Below, one piece after another: positions 1 through 5,801 of a stretch of DNA of 7,951 nucleotides; positions within the stretch are counted from its first letter, which is position 1; each line of letters opens with the position of its first letter. This DNA is from Fidelibacterota bacterium (GTDB lineage Bacteria; Fidelibacterota; UBA8477; JABMPR01). The notes below the pieces were generated by a model. That model did not search any database and was not told the origin of the DNA. It was given only the letters and a program-made list of their open reading frames with translations. A program made the position numbers and the translations under genes. The stretch spans positions 1-7,951 of the forward strand of contig JAUVDF010000034.1 in NCBI GenBank assembly GCA_030595455.1, in the 5' to 3' direction.

Positions 1-1
1 T

Positions 2-1240
2 CATTTTACTGACGGTGATTCCATGCCCCTGGAATACTGGATGTATCCCAGCTACGCAAGTCAGAGTAATATTGATCGCTGGAACCTTACAGCCAATATG
101 ATGACCGCCTTTAATGAAGCTTATGGGAAATACCCTTTTTCAAATGAGAAATATGGAATGGCCCAGTTTGGCTGGGGCGGCGCCATGGAGCACCAGACCT
201 GTTCCAGTATGGGCTCTTCAGCAGAAAATACAATAGCACACGAGTTAGCCCACCAGTGGTGGGGTGATCTGGTGACTTGTAGTGATTTTCACCACATCTG
301 GATTAACGAGGGCTTTGCTACCTACTCAGAAGCCCTTTATTGGGGTGCTAAATATGGTGATGCAGCGTATCACTCTCACATGGCTTCAAAAGACAACGAC
401 TACATTGGATCCATTTACCGCAATGACACAACCAATGTCTGGTCAATTTTCAATCGTATTGTCTATAGTAAAGGAGCCTGGACGCTACACATGCTTCGAC
501 ATGTAGTGGGAGATGATAATTTCTTTGAAACTTTAGCCCAGTACCGGAATAAATATCAATTTAGCCATGCTTCTACGGAAGATTTTCAGGGGGTTGCAGA
601 ATCTGTTTACGGTCATGATTTGGAATGGTTTTTCGATCAGTGGATTTATGGGACAGGAAAACCCCATTATCTCTGGTCATGGGGTGCTACCGATGTTGAT
701 GGATTTGGGAAATCGCAAATTACAGTCTTTGTTGATCAAACTCAGAGTGAAAACCATCCCACTTTTAAAATGCCAATTGATCTTAACTTTCATGGAATGG
801 ATGGGGACACAACAGTAGTTATATGGGATTCCTTAAGATCTCAAAACTTTAGTATTCAATTAGACTTCAAGCCAAGTACGATGGTTTTTGACCCAGATGT
901 ATGGATTCATAAAGAGGCTACTCAAGCAGCCGTTTTAGGTAGTCATGTTATACAGCCCAATAGCTTTCACCTTTTAGAAGCCTACCCAAACCCTTTTAAT
1001 GCCAGCATCAATATCCCATATATAGTAAGCTCTGATTTCAATGGGGAGCTAACCATCTACAATATGCAAGGCGAACAAGTCTATTCCCGGAAACTTAAGC
1101 ACTTTAACGCCGGTCAATATCAAATCGAATGGGCTGGCAGAGATGAGCTGGGCATGGCCTTGTCATCAGGCATTTACATTACCAGAATTAGTGCTGGAAA
1201 TAATACGACTCTATCGCAAAAGATAACCCTGCTCAAGTAA
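2..1240 (+). CDS. Secreted M1-family zinc aminopeptidase with C-terminal type IX sorting tail, 5' partial
   Basis: This is the C-terminal 412 or so residues of a gluzincin (M1) metallopeptidase, a family that removes N-terminal residues from peptides. The frame is open to the left edge: seven in-frame codons precede the first ATG at 23, so the true start lies outside the window. Visible active-site elements are the substrate-anchoring GAMEH (179-193), the zinc motif HELAH (239-253), and the third zinc ligand Glu of NEGFA (308-310), giving the HEXXH-X18-E spacing of M1 enzymes. A Tyr in VYSKGA (464-466) matches the family's transition-state tyrosine. A beta-sandwich-like segment follows (about 690-930). 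The last 85 residues start at AYPNPFN (980-1000) and end with W-x-G-x-D, SGIY and a basic tail, like type A sorting domains (Por/FlgD-like) recognised by the type IX secretion system. The protein is thus probably exported and released or surface-bound; this is inferred, as no secretion genes are in view. The function call is firm, the substrate unknown. Confidence 0.93.
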   Translation, partial: HFTDGDSMPLEYWMYPSYASQSNIDRWNLTANMMTAFNEAYGKYPFSNEKYGMAQFGWGGAMEHQTCSSMGSSAENTIAHELAHQWWGDLVTCSDFHHIWINEGFATYSEALYWGAKYGDAAYHSHMASKDNDYIGSIYRNDTTNVWSIFNRIVYSKGAWTLHMLRHVVGDDNFFETLAQYRNKYQFSHASTEDFQGVAESVYGHDLEWFFDQWIYGTGKPHYLWSWGATDVDGFGKSQITVFVDQTQSENHPTFKMPIDLNFHGMDGDTTVVIWDSLRSQNFSIQLDFKPSTMVFDPDVWIHKEATQAAVLGSHVIQPNSFHLLEAYPNPFNASINIPYIVSSDFNGELTIYNMQGEQVYSRKLKHFNAGQYQIEWAGRDELGMALSSGIYITRISAGNNTTLSQKITLLK

Positions 1241-1255
1241 TCTGATAAGCCATAT

Positions 1256-1273
1256 TGGATACTAAGCTATCCA
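1256..1273 (+). terminator. Weak possible intrinsic terminator after the peptidase gene
   Basis: Six-base arms TGGATA (1256-1261) and TATCCA (1268-1273) pair perfectly around a 6-nt loop and are followed by a pyrimidine-rich run with several T clusters (1274-1290). The position, 16 nt after the peptidase stop, suits a terminator. The stem is short and AT-rich and the T run is interrupted by C, so efficiency is doubtful. A second small stem, GGCAA/TTGCC (1309-1323), lies further on. Nothing else recognisable occupies the stretch up to the next gene. Confidence 0.35.
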
Positions 1274-1372
1274 TCTTTCTTCCTTTGTTTGCATAAGTTG
1301 AATGCTTTGGCAACATATTTGCCTTAAGTAGTCTAAATTCTGGAAATTAAATTGCAGGATTTATGGGAGTCT

Positions 1373-1564
1373 ATGAAGGAAGATAGGAAAATAGGGTACT
1401 CAGCATTAATCGTAGGTGCGATCTCCTTGTGGGTTGCCTGGATGAATATTATTGAAGGCCAGGGTGACTATCTGGAAATCTTTTTCTTAGGGGTGGGTCT
1501 CGTTGCCAGCTTGCTTGGCATCGGGTTGATCCTCCAAAGAAGCAATCGACCAATGGAAGAATAG
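1373..1564 (+). CDS. Small two-helix membrane protein, unknown function
   Basis: This is a short unrecognised protein of 63 residues from the ATG at 1373, or 70 residues if translation starts at the in-frame TTG at 1352. I prefer the ATG because it is a standard start and GGGAG lies just upstream (1365-1369), although the spacing of three bases is tight. The TTG start has only a weak GGAAA (1342-1346). After a charged N-terminus (MKEDRK) there are two hydrophobic stretches, about 1394-1453 and 1475-1540, separated by a short acidic loop (EGQGDY). The tail is hydrophilic (RSNRPMEE). This pattern predicts a hairpin of two inner-membrane helices with no catalytic residue. It stands alone, with 132 nt before and 162 nt after, so the neighbours do not suggest a role. 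That it is coding rests on the hydrophobicity pattern and clean termination; I know no homologue. Confidence 0.55.
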   Translation: MKEDRKIGYSALIVGAISLWVAWMNIIEGQGDYLEIFFLGVGLVASLLGIGLILQRSNRPMEE

Positions 1565-1622
1565 CTGAATGAATTTTAAAGTAAATGACAATATCTTATT
1601 TAAAGATTTCCTAAAACTTCAT

Positions 1623-1651
1623 TTGGGATTTCTCGCTATTAAGAGTAATAT
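1623..1651 (+). promoter_or_regulatory. Possible sigma-70-like promoter for the regulator-transketolase block
   Basis: TTGGGA (1623-1628) and TAATAT (1646-1651) are separated by 17 nt, each matching four of six bases of the -35 and -10 consensus. They lie in the AT-rich 162-nt gap between the small membrane gene and the regulator. Transcription would begin near 1658, leaving a leader of about 70 nt. An alternative -35, TTTACA (1666-1671), has only a poor -10 (TAGTAA, 1689-1694). If this organism is FCB-like, its main sigma factor may use a different -10 sequence, so the call is tentative. The rest of this gap holds a weak ATCTT/AAGAT stem (1593-1607) and the inverted repeat at 1681-1704. Confidence 0.25.
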
Positions 1652-1680
1652 TCTCACAAATAGTATTTACACAAAGTAAA

Positions 1681-1704
1681 CCCTGGATTAGTAAGCACAC
1701 AGGG
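1681..1704. promoter_or_regulatory. Inverted repeat upstream of the Rrf2 gene, candidate operator
   Basis: CCCTG (1681-1685) and its exact reverse complement CAGGG (1700-1704) are separated by 14 nt, giving a 24-nt dyad that ends 10 nt before the AGGAG ribosome binding site of the regulator. Rrf2 proteins bind as dimers to dyads of about this length and often control their own genes, so this is a candidate autoregulatory operator. The inner 14 nt are not symmetric, and the CC-to-GG distance does not match the E. coli IscR type 2 pattern. A five-base match can arise by chance. Confidence 0.25.
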
Positions 1705-1726
1705 CAACGAGACTAGGAGCATAGAC

Positions 1727-2131
1727 GTGATTCGATTAACCAAAGCTGGAGAATATGGTTTAAGAGCAGTAAGGTATTTAGTTGAGACTGGAGGGGATAC
1801 TCGCATAAGTATTGGAGATATCTCAGTCAATAAGAAGATACCCGAACCATTTTTAAGAAAATTGTTCAAACCGCTTGTACAAAATGGGATTATTAATAGC
1901 ACCAGGGGCGTTTCTGGTGGAGTACGATTGGCGAGACCGCCGGAAGAGATTTCAGTCCTTGAGGTCGTTGAGGCTCTTGAGGGACCACTTGCTCTAAACG
2001 AATGTCTGTTAGAAGATGTAAGTTGTGAATTCCTAGATGAGTGCGGTATGCATGATGTTTGGGAAGAGGCACAGGCCGCTATGGCTAAAGTCCTGAGGTC
2101 TAAGAATCTGACCCACCTAAGTAAATTTTAA
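1727..2131 (+). CDS. Rrf2/IscR-family transcriptional regulator with putative Fe-S ligands
   Basis: A 134-residue protein with the full Rrf2 layout. The N-terminal winged helix opens with MIRLTKAGEYGLRAVRYL. A recognition-helix region follows (IPEPFLRKLFKPLVQNGI, residues 38-55). The wing is the strongly conserved S-T-R-G-x-x-G-G-x-R-L-A (58-69), and a dimerisation helix (76-86) begins ISVLEVVEALEG. Residues C93, C100, C106 and H109 form C-X6-C-X5-C-X2-H, close to the C-X5-C-X5-C-X2-H that holds the [2Fe-2S] cluster in IscR. It is therefore probably a cytoplasmic, cluster-sensing DNA-binding protein responding to iron, oxygen or redox state; the cluster itself is inferred. The start is GTG at 1727, supported by AGGAG (1715-1719) seven bases upstream and by the family's usual first residues. 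The transketolase-like gene begins 36 nt downstream, so this protein likely controls its own operon. No isc or suf genes are visible, so I do not name it iscR. Confidence 0.92.
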   Translation: MIRLTKAGEYGLRAVRYLVETGGDTRISIGDISVNKKIPEPFLRKLFKPLVQNGIINSTRGVSGGVRLARPPEEISVLEVVEALEGPLALNECLLEDVSCEFLDECGMHDVWEEAQAAMAKVLRSKNLTHLSKF

Positions 2132-2167
2132 GAACTAAACGACTATAGTGACAATTAAGAGGGAAGC

Positions 2168-4492
2168 ATGACAAACGAGACGTCAAAACTGCAGTCCACA
2201 GCGGATGTATTTCCCAAGTGGGAAAAGATTAAGGATATGACAGATCAACTGATTGATTTGATGCTCAATCTACGACAGAGCGGTCATCCAGGTGGGTCAC
2301 GATCCAAAGTGCATATGCTGGTTTCTCTGTTTTTAAGCGGTGCCATGCGCTGGGATGTCAGGAATCCTCAAAAAAGATTTGGTGATAAGTTTATTCTATC
2401 TGCTGGGCATACTGTGCCAGCCCTGTATGCTATACTGGCCGTTTTCAACGAATCCTTGAGACGTAAATACACTAAGACTAAAGACTCTCGTTACCAGCTA
2501 GCTGGAGCAGAACGTGTCCTCACCTGGGAAGATTTATTAACCCTGAGAAATAAGGGTGGCTTACCAGGGCATGCAGAGATGGCCGGTAAAACGAACATTT
2601 TTAAAGCTAACACCGGACCTTCTGGACACGGAATGCCCGTGGCAGTGGGTGAAGCTATGGCCCTTAAGTATGCCGGGGCTGAGGATGTTAGAGTATTCGC
2701 AGTTGAGGGAGAGGGTGGCTTAACGCCTGGTGCGACCCATGAATCCTTGAATTCGGCCTACGGTTTAGGTCTTAGTAATTTACATTTTCTAGTTGATTGG
2801 AATGACTTTGGAATTGATGATCGTCCCTTTTCATCGGTTGTCTATGGGACACCGGAAGATTGGTTCGCTCCCCATGGTTGGCGGGTATTTGGCGCTGAAA
2901 ATGGCTCAGATTGGACCAGTACCAATGCAGCTCTATCAGCAATGATGTCAGATGATAATTCTGATGGGACACCATCGATGGCCTGGTTTAAGACTCGTAA
3001 AGGTCGTGGCTATGGTGTCTATGATAATAAGTCTCATGGAGCAGCCCATAAATTCAACAATGAAACCTTTTGGGAAACCAAAAAAGAATTCATGGACAAA
3101 TATGGTATCCGTTTTGAAGGCTACAACGAAGCTGGTCCAACTGAAAAAGCAGCCAAGGTTGAACAGGCTCGGATCAACATGGAGCGGGTATTTCAAATTT
3201 TTGATCAAGATCCCGAATTGGCAGACTACCTGGCTGATCGTTTGGTGGAATTAGGAGAAGCTGTTCCAGAAGACAAGGATCGAGTTTGGGTTGATACCAG
3301 CAAGAATCCCTTAAACGATAAAGTTCTCACAGACATTCAAGGATTACCGGATGAGCTCTTTGTTAAGCCCGGTGAGATTGCTCCCAACCGCGGAGGTTTC
3401 GCTAAGTATGCCGCCTGGTTAAATGGCTATGTTAGCAAAAACTACGGACGCCCTTTATTCCTGGCCATGTCAGCCGATTTAGCGGATTCTACAAATATTT
3501 CAGGATTTGGTAAAGCGTCTGGTGATTTCGGCGGGTATGGTTTCTATGATCGTAAGGACAATACCAAGGGTGTGATGTTACCACAGGCGATTACCGAGTT
3601 TGCCAATGCCGGTATCTGTACCGGTATAGCTGCTACCAACTTTGCCAAGAACCCGGAAGAGGAGTTCAATGGCTTTTTTGCCGCTTGTTCTACCTACGGT
3701 TCTTTCTCTTATTTGAAATATGGCCCTTTCCGAATCTTTAGTCAGATGGCTCAGGATGCAGAAGTTAAAATGGGTAAGGTTCTGTGGGTTGCTGGGCATT
3801 CAGGTCCGGAAACTGCTGAAGATTCTAGAACTCATTTTGGAATTTACTCTCCGGCAGTCACCCAGTTATTTCCTAAGGGAAAAGTTATCAATCTGTACCC
3901 CTGGGAGCATAATGAAGTAGCCCCAATGCTAACCGCTGCTATGGGAACAGATGTCGCAGTTATTGCGCTGCACCTAACCAGACCAGGTGTGGAAGTTCCA
4001 GATCGCAAAAAGCTGGGTATGGCCTCTTATCTTGATGCCGCAAAAGGTGCCTACTTGATTCGTGATTACAAATCAGATTTGCCAAAAATGGGGACTATTT
4101 TTGTTCAGGGTACTGCCACAACCTCAAACCTTATCAAGCTGTTGCCTGAATTAGATAAGCGCGGCTTGAATGTCAAGTTGGTTGCTGCATTGAGTCCCCA
4201 ACTATTCGCCAGGCAATCTGAGGCTTATCAGCAAGAAACGGTAAGTGAGGCTGATTGGCTTAATTCAACATTCATCACCAATGCTTCAGCGGTTGCAATG
4301 CAGGACTGGACTGGTAACCGTATGTCCATAGAATATAGTATGACTGCTGATTGGGATGATAATTGGCGTTCAGGTGGCTCGCTGGATGAGGTCATGGAAG
4401 AAGCGCATCTCTCAGAACGATGGCTGTTGGAAGGTATAGAGCGGTTTGCTAAGGATTACGAAAAGCGTATGAACCGCTTGGGAATTAGATAA
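2168..4492 (+). CDS. Transketolase-like thiamine diphosphate enzyme, enlarged, with variant GEG cofactor motif
   Basis: This 774-residue protein aligns by eye along its whole length with transketolase, which moves two-carbon units between sugar phosphates. Equivalents of E. coli residues are H40 (H26), H81 (H66), H135 in GHAE (H100), TGPSGHG (149-155), H290 (H261), R408 (R358), S441 in SADLADS (S385), catalytic E477 in ITEFANAG (E411), H544 (H461), D552 (D469), H556 (H473) and R605 (R520). The phosphate-binding and catalytic sets are thus kept. Domains in order are a TPP domain (about 20-320), a linker (320-405), a pyrimidine domain (405-615) and a C-terminal domain (620-765). Oddities are GEG (181-183) where GDG normally binds metal-diphosphate, Pro at the usual Glu after it, N212 kept but in a WND context, and about 100 extra residues, partly at 95-125 and 320-400. 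It may be an ordinary transketolase of its lineage or have a shifted substrate. GAGGG (2159-2163) precedes the ATG. It lies 36 nt after the Rrf2 gene and 25 nt before the aminotransferase, implying cotranscription. Confidence 0.88.
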   Translation: MTNETSKLQSTADVFPKWEKIKDMTDQLIDLMLNLRQSGHPGGSRSKVHMLVSLFLSGAMRWDVRNPQKRFGDKFILSAGHTVPALYAILAVFNESLRRKYTKTKDSRYQLAGAERVLTWEDLLTLRNKGGLPGHAEMAGKTNIFKANTGPSGHGMPVAVGEAMALKYAGAEDVRVFAVEGEGGLTPGATHESLNSAYGLGLSNLHFLVDWNDFGIDDRPFSSVVYGTPEDWFAPHGWRVFGAENGSDWTSTNAALSAMMSDDNSDGTPSMAWFKTRKGRGYGVYDNKSHGAAHKFNNETFWETKKEFMDKYGIRFEGYNEAGPTEKAAKVEQARINMERVFQIFDQDPELADYLADRLVELGEAVPEDKDRVWVDTSKNPLNDKVLTDIQGLPDELFVKPGEIAPNRGGFAKYAAWLNGYVSKNYGRPLFLAMSADLADSTNISGFGKASGDFGGYGFYDRKDNTKGVMLPQAITEFANAGICTGIAATNFAKNPEEEFNGFFAACSTYGSFSYLKYGPFRIFSQMAQDAEVKMGKVLWVAGHSGPETAEDSRTHFGIYSPAVTQLFPKGKVINLYPWEHNEVAPMLTAAMGTDVAVIALHLTRPGVEVPDRKKLGMASYLDAAKGAYLIRDYKSDLPKMGTIFVQGTATTSNLIKLLPELDKRGLNVKLVAALSPQLFARQSEAYQQETVSEADWLNSTFITNASAVAMQDWTGNRMSIEYSMTADWDDNWRSGGSLDEVMEEAHLSERWLLEGIERFAKDYEKRMNRLGIR

Positions 4493-4517
4493 GACTACTA
4501 GTATATAGAGGTTTAAT

Positions 4518-5711
4518 ATGAGAAAATTTTCAACACGTTATGGGCGTCTGGGTACTGAAACTGCTTTTGCTGTTGGCGCTGATGCAGCTGCCTGGGCCTC
4601 AAAAGGGAACCATGTTTACCCTTTTCATTTAGGTGATATGAATATAGCAACTCCTGAGTATATCCTGGATGCTGCCCTGAAGGCCGCCAGGGATGGAAAA
4701 ACAGGTTATGCCCCGGGACCAGGGATCATGCCTTTGCGGGAAGCTTTAGCTGAGAATATCGGAAAAGATCGTGGCCTCAACTTTACCGCAGAGAATATTT
4801 CGGTACAGCCCGGTGGAAAACCGGTTATTGGTAAATTTCTAGGGGCGCTCATGGAAGAAGGCGCAGAAGCCTTATATCCGAACCCTGGCTATCCCATCTA
4901 TGAATCTCAAATAGAATATTTAGGTGGAAAAGCATTACCTTACGGCTATGTAACAACAGCTGATGGCTTTGAAATCAATCGTGCAGAAATTGAAGCACAA
5001 ATATCAGATAAAACCTCAATCTTAATTTACAATAATTATCAAAATCCGATTGGTGCTGAGTCTACTGCAGCGGAAATGCAGTGGCTGGCTGATTTGGCAA
5101 TCAAGCATGATCTCTGGGTATTATCTGATGAAGCTTATTATGAGGTACGCTACAGTGGGTCCAGTAAAAGTATCGCCTCTTTGCCGGGAATGGCTGAACG
5201 GACAGTGATTTTATATACATTTTCGAAGAAGTTTGCCATGACAGGTTGGCGTTTGGGATGTGCAGCTGGTCCTGTAGAAGTGATTGAAGCAATTTCTAAA
5301 TTCAATACCAATCAGGAATCCTGCTCCAACCATTTTGTACAGGCAGCCGGTGTAGCCTGTCTGGAAGGTCCTGCAGAACCTCAAGATACTATCTTAGATG
5401 AATTAAAGTTACGCCGGGATGCCCTGGTTGATGCTTTATTGAATATCGATGGTGTCAAAGTTTCAAAACCAGAAACAACTTTTTATCTTTTTCCGGATGT
5501 AACTGATATTTACAAGCGGAAAAATTACTCAGATACTAGCAAATTCCGTTTGGATGCTCTTTATGAAACAGGAGTGTCGTTCTGCTCAAGAGAGCACTTT
5601 GGAAGACCATTACCTGGTGAGGATCGAATTTATATTCGATTTGCCTATAGCGGAATTAATGTGGATCAGATTCAAAAGGGTCTCCTTGCCTTGAAAAATT
5701 TCTGGGAATAG
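4518..5711 (+). CDS. Class I/II PLP-dependent aminotransferase (aspartate/alanine aminotransferase-like)
   Basis: This 397-residue cytoplasmic enzyme of fold type I transfers an amino group between an amino acid and a 2-oxo acid. The N-terminus carries LGTETAFAV, typical of the prokaryotic aspartate aminotransferase group, then HLGDMNIATPE and the substrate-loop region TGYAPGPGIMPLREA. Cofactor residues are N176 in NYQNPIG (normally N-P-x-N-P-T-G), D204 and Y207 in SDEAYY, and the Schiff-base Lys K237 in TFSKKFAMTGWRLG. R374 in YIRFAYSG binds the substrate carboxylate. All key residues are present and the length is normal. The ATG at 4518 is preceded by AGAGG (4507-4511) at a six-base spacing. 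It follows the transketolase-like gene by 25 nt, so the two are probably one transcript. The amino acid substrate cannot be read from the sequence. Aspartate, alanine or an aromatic or branched residue are all possible, and a malic enzyme downstream makes a pyruvate/alanine or oxaloacetate/aspartate role attractive but unproven. Confidence 0.92.
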   Translation: MRKFSTRYGRLGTETAFAVGADAAAWASKGNHVYPFHLGDMNIATPEYILDAALKAARDGKTGYAPGPGIMPLREALAENIGKDRGLNFTAENISVQPGGKPVIGKFLGALMEEGAEALYPNPGYPIYESQIEYLGGKALPYGYVTTADGFEINRAEIEAQISDKTSILIYNNYQNPIGAESTAAEMQWLADLAIKHDLWVLSDEAYYEVRYSGSSKSIASLPGMAERTVILYTFSKKFAMTGWRLGCAAGPVEVIEAISKFNTNQESCSNHFVQAAGVACLEGPAEPQDTILDELKLRRDALVDALLNIDGVKVSKPETTFYLFPDVTDIYKRKNYSDTSKFRLDALYETGVSFCSREHFGRPLPGEDRIYIRFAYSGINVDQIQKGLLALKNFWE

Positions 5712-5754
5712 AAAAACACAACAATTTGAATCAGGCTTTATTATTTATTAACTG

Positions 5755-5781
5755 GATGACATCTCGAGCTGAGGTGTCATC
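5755..5781 (+). terminator. Strong hairpin between aminotransferase and malic enzyme genes
   Basis: The arms at 5755-5765 and 5771-5781 form 11 consecutive base pairs (GATGACAUCUC with GAGGUGUCAUC, one G-U) around a 5-nt loop. The following bases, TTGATTTGGGG, are only moderately T-rich, so it may act as a partial terminator, an mRNA-stabilising 3' end or an attenuator rather than a full stop. The hairpin ends about 20 nt before the malic enzyme ATG, just upstream of its ribosome binding site. A transcript starting before it would carry the stem in its leader. I see no convincing separate promoter in the 90-nt gap. Confidence 0.55.
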
Positions 5782-5801
5782 TTGATTTGGGGAAACATTA
5801 C

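Noticed and set aside
1593..1607. ATCTT/AAGAT stem as a terminator after the small membrane gene
   Set aside because: It is only five A/T-rich base pairs with no T run after it; expected by chance in AT-rich spacer DNA.
1654..1902. 82-codon open frame on the minus strand over the start of the regulator
   Set aside because: It lies antisense to the well-supported Rrf2 gene, and its product shows no family features.
1727..2131. Naming the regulator iscR
   Set aside because: No isc or suf genes are next to it, the first Cys interval is one residue longer, and several Rrf2 subfamilies share the ligand set.
1646..2160. IscR type 2 operator in the regulator's promoter region
   Set aside because: No stretch fits the CC-to-GG spacing of that pattern; the only dyad found has a different spacing.
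2168..4492. Reading the large TPP protein as a homodimeric pyruvate dehydrogenase E1, phosphoketolase or DXS
   Set aside because: The ordered His residues, SADLA-x-S, TEFAN catalytic Glu, ED-x-x-TH and LTR follow transketolase along the full length, including the phosphate-binding pair R408/S441.
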